A DNA stretch of 64,000 nt from Eretmocerus hayati (Eukaryota > Arthropoda > Insecta > Hymenoptera > Aphelinidae). Of the stretch, positions 36,076 to 49,417 are shown piece after piece (the first letter of the stretch is position 1; each line of letters opens with the position of its first letter). A model generated the notes under the pieces. That model made no database searches. It worked only from the letters and a program-made list of their open reading frames with translations, and had not been told where the DNA came from. A program made the position numbers and the translations under genes. The stretch covers positions 120,126,838 to 120,190,837 of the forward strand of contig CM056744.1 in NCBI GenBank assembly GCA_029851415.1. Reading direction: 5' to 3'.

Positions 36076-36275
36076 AATATCTCAAAAAGTAAGCATGATA
36101 ACGAGATAAAAAGTATACCACCATATCTGCATGCTCGTCATATGTATAAGAGGAAAAAAAAAAATTTTGAAATCCGATGATTTTGAAGGTTTTACGGCAA
36201 AAAAACACGTTTTGTCGAATATCTCAGCTTCAACTTTTCTGCCATACGACATTTCTTGAAGTGGACGGCAGAACT

Positions 36276-38665
36276 GTCGTCGCTCATCGAGCTCGCTCGG
36301 ATTTATGAAACTTTTGCAGGCGACACGTTTTTTTGATCTGCCCGCACCTCACCCCGGGTCACCGAAATTTCTATTATCGTCTGCTATCGTCTATGGACCG
36401 GACCATCAGTCTTATCTGTTGCCGCTGACACTTAGCTCATTTAGTATTTGCATTTTCCGATTCTTTGTGGTCGCGTGTTTCTCGTGCAGTTGAGTAAATG
36501 CCAAATTCTTTCACTGGAAATCGTTATTCATCAGTGCCAATTAATAAGTTCAAGTACCATGAGGTGACTATGTGCTGGATCTTTAGTGTTTGGAAGAGCG
36601 CGTGCCCAGGTTAGGAGTATTTACTTGCATGCGTGTATGATGAAGGATGAACCAATATCAGCGATCGAAAGACAATGTTTGTCATTGTCTATACACTGTC
36701 TGCTGCATCCGAAGATGAGTGACTCGCGACATAATAGTGGTGACATATTTTAATGCGAGAAACCCAATTATTACTTATTAGCTGCAATATTCGCTGCCAG
36801 CACACGTGTTTTCCCCATAATTCCTCCTATACGTCGCACAATTTCTCCCACGTGATTTACATCGGTCTACCGAATTCTATCTGCACTACACCGGACAGAA
36901 TCCTATCGCAAATTACAAGATTTTGGAAAGTGAATAAAAGCGTTTTTTAAAAATTCTTTTTAATTTCCTCTTCATTCTGCCTCATTCTGGCACCCCTATT
37001 TGTATCTTTTATTTGCCAACAAGGTTGTGAGTATCTTCCCATCCCGACTTAGGACCAGAAAGTCGTTGTATTAGTATACTTCCACGATTTGGAGAGCTTC
37101 CCTATTGACTGTTTTCATTGACTGTGGGATTAATGAAATCCAATTCGCGCTCAATGGTATAATTTAACATTAACTGCACCCGCAATCTGGCAAAAATCTT
37201 TGTGTTCACATCTAAGGACTCTAGATGCTCCCTGTAAGACATCGCAAACCTGCAAATTTGATTCCCCGATGGAACATAGCAATGACATGTGAGAGACCCT
37301 TCTGAGTTTTGAGTAATCTTCAATTTTGTGTCTTTCAAATGTCTAACACTCTTTACTTTTGAGGACCATTTTCTGTTAAGATGAGAAGAAAGTAACTTTT
37401 TATCGTTGCAAAGCAGCTAAATAGTAAATTTTATTGAATAAACCGTGTACCTATGCGCAAGGAATAAGATAGAAAAACTCCAAAGACTGAGAGAATCTCT
37501 GATCCCTGACAAAGTTCGAACTCTTAGCCTCGATACCTTGATTGAACGAATAATGGAGGCTGATAGCGGGCAATCGTTCAATTGCAGCAGTTGGCGAGCC
37601 TGTAGGTGATAACTAATAGCGTTATATTAGCGGGTCTGTGAGAGCAAGAATTCGCACACCTATAACGATCGCCCATTCTGGCAGAGTCTGATGGCATTCG
37701 AGACTCCTCTATACATGTACTATATATATATATTTTCGACTCGAGGTGGTGTCGGAAAGTCGATTTAGTAAGACCAGGCACGGTGGCGCGCGAAACAAAC
37801 GCGATGGACGAGCCGTTTAATTCAGCAGCCGTCACTTTCAACTCGCTACCGGATGAAAGAGCTATCAGAGATGCCAGAGACGAACCTCTACACAATATAT
37901 CTATACATACATATATATATTCGATGCAAAATTTTCCAGCTCGTTAGAGAGGCCGCCTTAATCGCCTATTTGTCGTCGACTCAATGACAAAATTCCCCGT
38001 TGGACGATGTATAGTAACAACCAAGGGAGGTTGAAAGCGAAGGTAGCTTGTTTGCCGATAGAATTAGAATGCTACCGGAGTCGGTTAGAGTAGCTCATTC
38101 AAATGGGTAACTTGCTTCATCATTCGCCATTGACTCGAGAGATGAATTCATTTAGCAAATTTGGTGGTTGATTATTGTGAGATCCTCGTCTGAGCGGGGT
38201 CGGGTGAGTTCGTTGGCGTAACTAATTATCTCTTTCCATGATGCGCCAGAAAATTACAGTGGTGAGGAGAGCTTTTTTGGCTGGATTACACTCTGCTTTG
38301 TAGGTTGTGAAGATATGAGCAAATGGATATTGCTAACGGGAAAAGTACTAAATCTGGCGTTACATTTTGGATGTGGAATTTAATATGGTGGTAATTTCAG
38401 AATTAATTTTGCCGACGGTAACGCAAACGGAGGGGGAATTCAAAATTGTAGTCATACAAAAGAGAATAACGTGCCAGAGATATTTTCTTCAAATCGTGTG
38501 AATAATTTTGAAATTCTCGTTGTTCCTCCCAAACGCGTTCACAAAAGAACTTTCTCACCATAATTACATGATCAGTGAGAATGTTGAATTTCCCTTCAAA
38601 ATATCTCACGTTTGTTAGTTATCAGAAACAATAAAGATTCTGGGTGTATCTTGAACTGAGATCTC
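36276..38665. other. No gene seen
   Basis: A CpG-richer patch at 37570-37900 surrounds a TATATATATA run. A 78-codon minus frame at 37338-37102 has protein-like composition but no ATG and no motif. Confidence 0.4.
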
Positions 38666-38670
38666 CAATT

Positions 38671-39573
38671 GAGGGGGTGGGTGGAAAAAGGGCGTAACCG
38701 CCATTATGCCCTTTTTCCGGACATCGCTTTTTTTGAGCCCCTATATCAAGGTCTACCACCCCTCGAAATCCGTTTTTCGTAAGATCCCAAAAACCGTCGA
38801 TAAAAGGGCGTAAGTGCGATGATAGAATGTTGAAAGGGCGTAACTGCTATGATAAGATGTTAAAAGGGCGTAACTGCTGAGATAATATTTCAAAAGCAGG
38901 GCTTAATTTTTTGCTCAGCCCAACAGGATTTGGAAAAAGGGCTTAAGTACCCGAATGAAAAGATTTAAAAGGGCGTGATTACTCTGTAACAGGGCGTAAG
39001 AGAGGGCGGATCTGGAAAAAGGGCCTAATTACCGAGGAAAAATTTTATAAAAATTCTCCAAAGCCTGGAAACGCTTTTTAACCTGATAGAGCGATGAAAA
39101 CATGTTGTTTTACCTTCAAATTGAGTGTTTTTACCCTTCCCTAGTGAAGAAAATTTCTCGTTATTTTCACACGACTGATGGAAGCTTTTCGTGTCCATAG
39201 CACCGTGGAGCATGAATCGAACCGACCCCTAGCAATCAGATATCTTTCAAAACATGCCCAGGAACACTCAAAAAATTTGGAGACGATTGGACTTGATCGC
39301 GAGATTTAATTTCACTTTTTGTGAGGAAGAAAGGCCGAAATTTGACCGTGTATTCGGAAAAAGGGCGTAATTGCATTTTTTGAAATTGCTGAAAAGAGCT
39401 CAAAATCAAATTTTATCCCCCGGATCGGGTTGGGCTATTTCGAGAATGCTATTTTCTTCGGAATAAGTCGGCTCAACTCGTCCAATTATGTCTCTAGCGG
39501 TTTTTATCAAGTTTTTATTGATTTTCTCAAAATAACCGTTTTGCAATTACGCCCTTTTTCCACCTACCCCCTC
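38671..39573. mobile_element. TIR element with GGAAAAAGGGCGTAAYTGC words, TSD AATT
   Basis: Ends GAGGGGGTGGGTGGAAAAAG and the inverse at 39573, flanked by AATT on both sides (38667-38670 and 39574-39577). The terminal word GGAAAAAGGGCGTAA or shorter forms (AAAGGGCGTAACTGC, AACAGGGCGTAAG, GAAAAAGGGCCTAATT) recur more than ten times inside. No coding frame. Confidence 0.72.
38801..38890 (+). repeat. Three tandem 30 bp units
   Basis: Units start at 38801, 38831 and 38861, each containing AAAGGGCGTAASTGC followed by an AT-rich spacer. They are exactly 30 bp apart and lie within the 38.7 kb element. Confidence 0.7.
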
Positions 39574-39596
39574 AATTGCTATTGCCTAAGATCAGT

Positions 39597-40837
39597 TCCA
39601 TGTAAGATCAGCCAGTCGAAAATTGCTCAAGTTTCAAATCTCTTCCAGGTTGAAATATATGTTTCCAAGGACAAATTAACGAGACACGTTTTTTTGCGTT
39701 TTGCCCTATCATGCTCCGACTCGAAGTTATCGAATTATTTTCATTCAATGGGCATTTAGTAAAATTAGCATCTTTTGATCAATATAGATGCAATTCTCCG
39801 TGTGTAATGGCCTTCGTGGAGATGAGACTTGTTCAGGGGGGCCAAGTAAGTTATATTGCACCAGAAAATCTTGGTACAGAAACACAATTAGTGAGCAGGA
39901 TCCACAGATATTGATTTTGGCTGGAATCGAGGGAAGTTGATTAACTCAAAATAATCATCCTCAATTTTGATGGGAAATTTTCTGTGAACTTGTTGAAACA
40001 TGAGGAACAAAATGTATTTGGTCCGGTTTGCGCGACGTAGCGCAGAGTGGCGCTAAAGACCATTTTCTGGATTTAATCGTTAAAACTTTCTTTTCATGAT
40101 CGTTCGGACAGATTGAATTCGTAATGAGCCCGTGGAGTGCCTCGTCGATATTTGGACGCTTCTATCCACGCCAATGGCTGTTGAAGACTGATTTTCTCGT
40201 TTCTCATTGCATTCATCTTATCTGAAAGACAGGATATACTCCACGCCATACTTGTGTCGAATAATAACACAAGTCTGATATTATAGATGAGTCAAACTTT
40301 AATTTGAGAGCATCGAAGCATCATAGTATCAAATTCACAATCTTAAATAACAATTTCTAACAATAAAATGCAGAAAATAATCTTCAGCGCCACTCTGCGT
40401 CACGTCGCGATAACCGGACCAAGTGCATTTTGTTCTTCATGTTTCAACGAGTTTACAGAAAATTTCCCATCAAAATTGAGGATGATGAGCTATTCAACTT
40501 TCCTCGATCCCGTCCAAAATCAATTTTTGTGGATCCTGCTCACTAATTGTGTTTCGGTACCAAGATTTTCCGGTGCAATATAACTTACATGACCCCCCTG
40601 AACTAGTATTTTCTCGCCGAAGGCCATTACACACGGAGAATCGCATCTATATCGATCAAAAGTTGCTAATTTCACGAAATGCCCATTGAATGAAAAAAAT
40701 TCGATAACTTCGAGTCAGAGCATGATAGGGCAAAACGCAAAAATACGTGTCTTGTTAATTCGTCCTAAGAAACATATATTTCATCCTGGAAGTGATTTGA
40801 GACTTGAGCAATTTTCGACTGTCTGATCTTACATGGA
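39597..40837. mobile_element. 1.24 kb hairpin element
   Basis: Arms of about 460 bp (39597-40060 and 40380-40837) are inverted copies with roughly 85-90 percent match by eye, and the loop is about 320 bp. Outer ends read CCATGTAAGATCAG. The arms have diverged more than those at 33.4 and 13.2 kb, so it is probably older. Overlapping open frames are mirror shadows. Confidence 0.7.
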
Positions 40838-42805
40838 TTGGTCCTAATTAGTAAAACTTTGCTCAACCAGTTCAATTCCAAAGCATGCAGGGATATTCCC
40901 TCAAATGAGTAGAAAATCACTGGGAACTCACTTGGTGCTATACCGTTAGATAGAGACTAATACAAGTTTCATAGATTGTTTATCAATTTTGACAATTTTG
41001 AAACAGATATATTTGTGATCTCGTGCCTGATGAAGTTCTAGAATGAGAAAACTCCTGACAATAAAAAAAACTGATGATCCACTAACCAGTACTGATAACC
41101 ACAACTCAAATAAAACCCACTCACAACCACTCTACGCAGATGTTATTGTAAGCATAGTCCACGGACTGCTAAAAATACAACCACACTCCATTTGAATTCA
41201 ATCAAAATCTCATGAATGAAAAGCCAGTCCAGGGTACATCCGATGGTAAAGTGCTGCAGATGCACATTTGAATGAAATATCAATCGCAAAATACTCGGAG
41301 TGAATTCCTCTACAGAGTCAAATCGATGAAAATCAAATCAGCTCTCAAAGCTCTGGTTGTAAAGAAAAAATCCCATAAAACTCGGAATTCTACGCAGAGC
41401 TTCCTTCCCTACAGCGATAATGGCGTCAGATTGAGGATAAAAGCCATTGCACGGAAGATTCCCATGAATCGCAATTAATTAAGCCGATAATCGCGTCATA
41501 ACTCGAATCTCCTCTCGTCAGCACGCAAGATCGATGAAACCGAGCTTTGCAAACTCTTGAAAAGCACAGTCGTATCCCAATGGCTTAGGGAAGAGTAGTA
41601 AGAACGTAAATCTTCTTGTCCCTGGCAAATATCGATGACACTTGATTCGCCCCTGAACGAGTGCAAGAAAAAAAAATTTGATTCGTATTGTAAAGGGTGT
41701 AAGATACTTGAAGAAGATGGAAGATTTTTCCACAACGATTCAGCTTTCTTGTGGTATCAAAGTTTTGATTGTAAATCATAAGGGAAGGTGCAGAGTTTGG
41801 AACAGGAAATATGGAATGCTGAAAATTGTTCGCCTCTCTTTTTCCGGGCTACGTGGTTTTCCTTCTCTTATAGTTGCTACCTTGCGAGAAGCTATCTTCC
41901 GCCAACTTACTTAGGCACTTGCTGTCTGGTTGGATAGGAGTGGAGCTGCCACAAACTACTACCACTATACTTGGGTTCGCGAGCGTCGAGAGTCTCGAGA
42001 TTTCCGAGTCACGCACTAAACTGTAGACAGCCGCCGCGAGAGTAATTTATCACCGCTCCGAGGTTATATGATTCGCGTTATTTATCGTTTTCTTATCGGT
42101 TTTCGTTAATAATGAGAACTTTATATTCGAGTCTTCGGATGAAAAATGATTTTGTTTATGGAATGTTTTCTCAGTGAGCTAATATTTGTATCGACTGATA
42201 GTAACATGTAGTCATCCTTTATTTTTTGCCTTTTCGAATTGAAAAATTTACCTGTCAATTTGTGTCTTTTGCAAGTGCTTGTACTGATTCTCCATTCTTT
42301 AGGATCATTCATCTTCTTCCGTCGAGAATGAGAAGAATTCCTAAACATTCCCGTGAATGAAAGCCAGTTTTGTTGATCCAAAAATGAGAATCTGGGAATG
42401 GAGTAGGAATGAAGTTTCAAAGAACCCCACAAGAAGAATGAATTGATGGAGAAGTATGTCGAAGTGAATCTACATTCCTGTATTTTCTTTTTCGTTGAAC
42501 AATATTGGTAGAGCTGGACATAAATATCAACTTTGATTTATGCGAATACCTCTCAAGAATGGAATATGATATTAACTATGGAATTCTTAGAATCTCTTGG
42601 CTATGTCCACTTGAGATAACTGATCTGAATTGGACCATCATCTTGATTCGAATAACCATTATGGATTGGTATATGATACAAGGATCTTTTTATTTTTTCA
42701 CTAACGAGTTTTCAACCTCTTCTTGAAGTTATTCTGCGGGAAGTACATTTTAAGGTGGTTTTCGAACTATTGAAGCGACCGAAAAGCATTTATGAAAATT
42801 CACAT
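40838..42805. other. No gene seen
   Basis: Short frames only, no inverted structure. Confidence 0.45.
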
Positions 42806-42877
42806 GGGTGCCGGCCGAAGTTCGAATCCCAGGCTTCTGCGTTGAAGGCAAGGACCTTATTCACGAGGCCGTGGCGG
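42806..42877 (-). repeat. tRNA-like sequence (tRNA-derived SINE head or tRNA pseudogene)
   Basis: On the minus strand, GCCGCCACGGCC is followed by an A-box-like CTCGTGAATAAGG, a plausible anticodon arm with loop CTTCAAC, and a B-box-like GGGATTCGAACT, ending in GGCCGGCACC. Acceptor and T stems carry several mismatches, so it is not a sound tRNA gene. If folded, the anticodon would be TCA. It lies 80 bp from the 3' end at 42956 on the same strand, so it may be part of the same retroposon. Confidence 0.4.
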
Positions 42878-42955
42878 CTTCTGATACGAAAATCTTGTCG
42901 ATGGATTCTTTCATTATTTCATCGGCCTCACAAAACTTGCATCAATTTCCTATAG

Positions 42956-43700
42956 GCTAAATTAGATTAGATTAGATCAGTTTTTATTTAAGCCACGGGG
43001 TTCAACCCTATCTGGCCATGAAGGTTCATACACAAGTAATACAATATTTTTCTGAAGATTATTCATGATTACAACTGGGTTATATCGATTACAGCAGTAG
43101 AATTTCGCAAAGAATGATTCACAAGTAATAATAATTTTGGAATAGAGATAATCGTGGATTATTATGATTACTGGCGAAAAACCGAAAAACATCATGAGGA
43201 TTATATCATATCCTGAGTAATTCACAAGTTCAAGATAACATGAGGTAAGAGTTATCAGAGATATGAAACCCATCACAAACGAATATCACGGAGAAACTCT
43301 CAAGAACTAACTTATACTCGAAAAAGAACAAAATGAATTTCTGAGATTAGTATAGCTCTCTATTCATGCATTTAGTAGATTTGAAGTACAACTATTTTCT
43401 AACTGATGAATTTCTAATTTTTTTTCGGAAATAACTGGTAATAGAGTTCCATTTAAGGACTTTCTCATGCAAACCACAAGATCTTTCACCACAGGTTTGA
43501 GATGATTCAAACTGTAGCTGACTACATCAGCCTTTTTAAGTAAATTGTAAATTTTTTTCGGCCATAACGGGCGCAGGTGAACACGAGAATCACTTTCATA
43601 GTTGAAGATGTCTTTCACAGATTTGCGTTTCAATTTAGAACAGCTCGAGATTGTAAGATCACGAACTGTAGTTGATGACAACTTTACATCTATAGCCTGG
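42956..43700 (-). mobile_element. Third non-LTR-type 3' end with (ATCTA)n tail and short open frame
   Basis: On the minus strand AATAAA (42988-42983) leads into an (ATCTA)n tail at 42976-42956, the same design as the 19.1 kb element. About 390 bp upstream a 105-residue frame (43681-43364) is open, rich in Lys and Leu, with no motif I recognise. It may be a relic of the element's ORF or chance. The 5' limit is unknown. Confidence 0.45.
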
Positions 43701-46700
43701 GTTTTAGATTTTAGCTCACCAGACTTTGATCTCGATAATTATTAACATTTTGATTTAGAGATATCCAAAGGTGGCCCAGTCCACGTTCGAGTATTGATGA
43801 CAAGATCAGTAAGACCATCGGAGAAAACATGCGATTCTTCATGAAATTCTTGGCGGTGGGTGATTCCGCATACCTACTCCCTTCGTCTTTATTCTTGTTT
43901 CATCACTGCGTATTTATCGGATGACTTGCATCGCTTCGGCCCAGATGAATATTTCAACAAGTATTCCACTGAAGTTTTTCCAGTCAGAACCCATCTCTGG
44001 TTGAACTAGAGAGCCAAAAACAAACCATTATGTACCAAAGCTCACAGCTCACTCTTCATTTTACAGATATATTTTTGTCCATTGATTTCTCATTTTCTGC
44101 GCGTCGCTCAGCCCCAACGTTCCTCTCATCTCTTTCGTTCATCAAAAATTTACCCTCAGCCGCTGCATTGCAGGAGTACCAAGTCAACGAATTCCATCTG
44201 AATCGAAACGTTTTTGATTCAGCATCGACCATTCAATCGAAACCTCTTGCTCCAGAGTTCGCTCGTAAAATTAAGCTTCACTTGTCGATCGACATCGCAT
44301 GTCACCATCGTTTCTTCAAAAGAACCAAAAATAACTCTTGCAACCAGCAAATACACGCGCATGCCGTCACACATTTCCATGCCTTTTTTCATAGGATACC
44401 TCATATGTACGTACAGCACATACATAGATATAGATATGGTTTCGTCCACATCATACATATCGGATGGCGTAGAAAAGAATCTCAGGGGAACAGGACGCTG
44501 TTGCACCAGTTAAAAAATATGAGGTACGCGTATCGAATCGTCGATTCATTGATTGTTTGCGGCGCGATTGCGTGTGGTTGAACAGGATAGAAAGAGAAAC
44601 ACAAGGCGCCTCAATTTTTCACACGCCCGGAGCACATTTGTTTCGCCAGAGCACATTGGCGGATGCGTGAAATCTGCCCACCCACACGAGCTGTTTTCCA
44701 TTCTGTTATTCCTTCCGGTTGCGTTCGACCGACTAGTGCTATAGTTTTCTGTATATATTTGGGGGTGTACGGATTTGATCGAATGGCCGTTTGATTTGTT
44801 GATGGCCGGAACGAGTGAATCTACGATATGGATTCAGTTGATATTCATAGCGTATTGTGGGATTGGTTCGTGTAGAGTTATGTGATCTGTGTATATAGCG
44901 TGGTGGAAGCGTGAAAATTATATGACTGGCGAGGTGCAATGTGAGAGATGGATTGGGGTAGGTTTCGTGGGAGTTTGGCGTAGCTCGGGTCAATCATTTT
45001 ATTTTTCTCTCGGATATTTTCGATGGACAGGATGCTGTGATTTTGGAACTGTGACGTATGGTTTGTGTTGTACATCAGCAAGGAAACAGGTGTGTGGCAG
45101 AATCAATCGGTTGATCTGATGATGAATTGCCGATTCCACATGGAATATAACACGGTTGTTATGTACTCCGAGTTGGAGCCATTTCAAAAGTGGATTCATT
45201 TACCCTGTCTGACATTGATCATGAAAACAGTATTTCAGAATCAACAATCTATCTGGATCTTATTGTGTCGGCCTCCGATGGCTCAGCTCGTTCGGCTCAG
45301 AATCTCATCGAATAGCCTACCTGCTCTAAGACTAACAATAAGTTCTATTATTATTCTCTCGATCACATGGAATCGAATTTTGGCTGCCAGTAGCTTATGC
45401 TCCATTTGGTCTGTCATTGTTGGATGCAATTCATTAATTTGGGATCGATTTACAATGACTCGAAATATTGCTACCGAAGTTCTTCGGTGGATTAGCCTCT
45501 ACATCATTTTTTGCCTTAATGAGAGAATCAATTCTCGACGAAGAGATTTGTGTGGATATATTTCAATCAAAATCGTTATAATTAGTGAGATTTCATGAAA
45601 TTATTCAAAGTTACATGTTGTATCTTATGACTACCTTCCATCAAGAATGGAGTCTTGATGACATCTTCATCTCAAAACTATTGAGATGAGCGTTTCAATT
45701 CGGCCTTTTCAGGGTCACATTAGTAGAATTTATGTAGAATTCATCACTGATAAGATTACTTATTTGATATTATTGTTCTTGACTAGATTCAGGAATGCAA
45801 CGAGAGGAATTGTGGACTGTTAGCGTTGAATTCCTAGAGATATGTGAATGAAGGATGCCTTGTGGGGGGAAAACTAGATGAAAATACAGCAAAATCCAAT
45901 GGAAGCAGGAGAAGAACTAAACAATAAGTTGCTCAAATGAATACAATGAGCTTCTAGATTGACTAAAACAACCCATCTTCTTCGTCAATTTTTATAAATG
46001 AAAGCGATTCAATCAATTTGCAAGAAAAGAAAATTCACTCGAGAATCCTCCTGGAAAATATCTCACTTATCTTGACCCTCAGTGATACAAAAGCCAGATG
46101 ACGCACCACGGTCAAATTCCACAGATCAATCCAGAACTTAACAACTCTAAAAACGGCTCTTTTCCATGTCCATTACTCCTCAATTGTCGACGATACTTTG
46201 CATTTGAACACCCACAAAGTGAAAGAGAGTGAACGCTTCGGTCAAGTTTATAAACGCGCTCGCGGTAATGACGAAATAACGATGCTCTTACGCGGTTGTG
46301 GGCTTCCAGTATTCACCCTCTATATAGGTATCACGGAGTCAGTCTCCGCAGCAGCTGTACATGCAGCAAAGCGTCGACCGCTCATCTATTAAGCACACCT
46401 TCATTACGCGCTCTCTGAATATTTCAGCGATTTTGGCGCCACCACCATCACTGCACACAGCTCGTCTCCTCAATTTGCAGTTATATCCCAATGTGCATCC
46501 GGTATTTGGTACTATTAAGCGGTCACCGATCCTTCCCGTTATCGTTATACCCGTCCAAATGCACTATTTGAAGGTTAGATGGGTAAAAGGGGGTTGGTGG
46601 CTACCGATAGAAATTCCAGAGGTAGAAGTAGAGATGCCAGGGTGAACCGCTGCTGAAAGGGCTGGATGGGTGAGAGACTGCATTGTAAACGAGCTGTTGT

Positions 46701-49259
46701 TGTCACCGCACTTATGAGGCTGAGTGACCGTTTGGGGTTGTTTGCTCCCATGGGTTGAAGATTGATAGGTCGTTGCGGGTGGCAGATCTCGAGTGTGGCT
46801 AGTTGTTATCCGTGACTGTTTTTGGGGATGATTGAAAAATCAACAATGAATGAACTTTTGGATGAAATTTCGTAGAAACTTCTTCTTAATGATTCCAAAA
46901 TGATGAGACTGAATTATCAAATAACTGAGATTCCTCGTCTTTTTTGACGAGGCAAAAGCTTGCATGGATGGGTATGTACAAAAAGGGACCTGATACCTAT
47001 ATAATCATTCAAAGATACAATAATTTTATGGTTGATACAGACGGTTGCTCTCTCATCTTCTTTAATTGTGTTCATGCAAAAATAAAAACTTGACGCTCCT
47101 GCAGATAGCACCTTCCGAAAAGTTCCTGGGAAATTTTTCAAAAGATTCTTGTTAGAGAGAAAAATCTGTGGGACTTCGATCTCAAGAACCTCATGCACTA
47201 ATTTCATTCCCGAAAAAATACCGCGCCCGAAACGTAAATAACACACCAGCGAATTTTGTTGATTCAATTCTTTTTCGAGATTCCAAAGGTGAAATAGGAG
47301 ACCCCAAATTACAATCATTCGCATTTTCAATGATGTAAGACAATAGGTTGGATAATCACACCCGATCACAATCGAGAGTCTAGGAGGAATAGTTCGGGAA
47401 CTTATTGAAAATTCGGGAACAACCCGTCCAAAACCCATGTTTGTTCTAATTTGCATGAGAAACAAACGTCATTTCCATCCAAGTAGTTCATAATACATCG
47501 TCTGCACCTCAGGCTAAACAACGGGTGAAGCCTCAGATGCTACGGAATAATCCAAATCGAGTACGAAACATTATTCGAGCATAAGAGGGTGTAGTCACAA
47601 GATGGCATTTGCCTCACTCTCACTCACTCACGTGCGCGCATTTTCAATGTAATAAGCATAGACACACAAACAGATCAAAACACGTTGTGTCTGCGAACAG
47701 CAGAAAAGCAGCATTCATGACAATGAAAGCTCGTAATATGTCGGAGAGAAGGCCCGCATGTATACGAATTCATGCATATATGCAAATGAATTTGGTGCGC
47801 TGCAAGCTTCTAACTCTTCAAATTTACAGGCTTACGTATATCTCTACCTCACTCTCGCTTATTCTAGCGTAAGACACTCGACCAAAGTGAGAAAACCGTT
47901 TTCCCAAGCTAAGATCTTTGCGATGCAATCTTGTGCTGTGAAAAAGATGTGGTATGATATAAATACCCGTAGGCTTGGAGAGGTGCATTTCATTTTGTCG
48001 GTAAAGTCGAAAGAGCAAATTATGTAGCTGGCAAATAGAGCATTTGAATGGTTTATAAATGATATGGGTTGGTAGGGCTGTCGGATTTTCGGATTCGTGA
48101 TTATTAGTGAGAGTGAGCTTTATTGTTCATTCAGATGCGGCAGGTGGATGTGGGTATGAAATGTGGTTGAGAAATTTTTGAAAATTCAAACCAGGGCGTG
48201 TGGTGTGACAGCTGCTGCCATGAGATAATTAAATGCGTTTTGAGAATGCAGATATAAACTGCAGAATAATGGGCTGATCTGCTACATTGTTATCTGCAGC
48301 TGCATTTTGGTATCTAGTTTTCATATCTACTGGAATGTGATGCTTTTCATATTACAAATAATTACTTATCTGAGGCATTCTGAGTCATGCTGATTGAATT
48401 CGTTGATTAATCTGGTAAATTCCCTAGAAACAGTTAAAAATTCTTTATAGCACTGCGTGACCTAAACCCGCGTTTATTTAACGCATTTGCGGGACTTAAA
48501 TGGCCTATTATTCAACTGTGAAATAATGCGTCCGCTCACTTCACGCGGGTGCGGGATGCAGCAAATCAGTTTATTTCACTGTGAGGTTATTAGGACATTT
48601 TTGGCAATTTTTGCGCATATTATGTATGCAGGCATCGAAATTGAGATAATATTATAAAAAATCTATGATGATTCATGTCTGGAGCACTTGTATCCGCATC
48701 AATAATTGTAAAGAGCAAAAAAATTAGTCATGACTGTTACACTCTCACTCATGGTTATAAATCATCATCAACATAAACATAAACATAAACACGTGGTTGA
48801 GTATTGCACATGTATATTTGTGCTAACCTTGAAACCTTTGATCATGCTGGATTTCCATTTAATACACTGTCGTGATCAAATCACAACAAATAAGTAGGTA
48901 TCAAAATTAAAGACTGCATGGCAGTATTAGGAATCGTACCTCATTTGAAAAGATCGAATACGCATGTGAGGATGTGTTATTACACAGTTTTCAATTCTCA
49001 AACAGGCGTTATGGAATGTCTAAGAAGAATTAAACTGCTAATTTTCCTGGAGTCTAGTTACCAGCGTAAATTCAGAAAATGTTTCATGATAAAGTCTGAG
49101 AGGGAAAATTTCAGGTTTTGGCCGGGATGAGGGTTGCACAACCCTTATATGACTATAATAACCAACGATGCTCATGACTTATTTTAGATACAAGAAACGT
49201 CTTTATCATCACTCGATAGGTTTAATCGCGGGTGTGTGATGTCTATTTTATAGGACCAG
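43701..49259. other. No supported gene
   Basis: Three frames of 177-183 codons (44030-44581 plus, 45065-45598 plus, 47465-46917 minus) have no motif, low-complexity hydrophobic or Ser-rich stretches and no splice support; I treat them as chance. Confidence 0.4.
48771..48792 (+). repeat. (ACATAA)n short tandem repeat
   Basis: Three full hexamers and a partial unit. Confidence 0.85.
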
Positions 49260-49416
49260 ATTCTTAATTTTTTTTCAGTCGGGGGGGCTGCTGCCCCCCC
49301 GAACCCCCCCCGCTCACCGCCGCCCTAGCCACCCGCTTCCACCCTCGCGCGAGCGCTCGGGTGTGTTATGACCCCCGCAAAGGGCGGGTTTATGTCACTC
49401 GATGCTATAAAATAGT
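49260..49416. repeat. GC-rich island with C/G runs
   Basis: An abrupt GC-rich block: GGGGGGGCTGCTGCCCCCCC, then further C runs, CGCCGCCCTAG, a palindrome CCCTCGCGCGAGCGCTCGGG at 49344-49363 and a small stem CCCCCGC-AAAG-GGCGGG. The background is AT-rich, so this is probably a transposon end or insertion. No family recognised. Confidence 0.5.
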
Positions 49417-49417
49417 G

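Larger units (their letters stand above)
33392..36275. mobile_element. Composite 2.9 kb TIR element with CATACGACATTTCTT words
   Basis: Termini 33396-33430 and 36239-36273 are inverted copies (CTGCCGTCCACTT, AGAAATGTCGTATGGCAG). Related words (GACATACGGCTTTCTTGCGG then AGTATT; CTACCGTATGTC) recur at 35411-35580 and 35941-36075. The hairpin 33444-34262 lies just inside the left end. Frames in the interior are short and not convincing. Confidence 0.55.

Noticed and set aside
39430..40583. Frames of 67-109 codons on both halves of 39.6-40.8 kb
   Set aside because: They fall in the arms of a hairpin element and show no protein features.
44030..45598. 183- and 177-codon plus-strand frames
   Set aside because: No motif or domain; the second starts from no clear context and has scattered hydrophobic stretches; other frames of similar length overlap them on the opposite strand.
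46917..47465. 182-codon minus-strand frame
   Set aside because: No recognisable family or splice support. I considered a chemoreceptor fragment, but no transmembrane pattern is present.
48450..48600. Possible TIR element starting CACTGCGTGACC
   Set aside because: The same 11 bases occur near 33379, but the supposed right end (CACTGTGAGG) is too weak a match to call.
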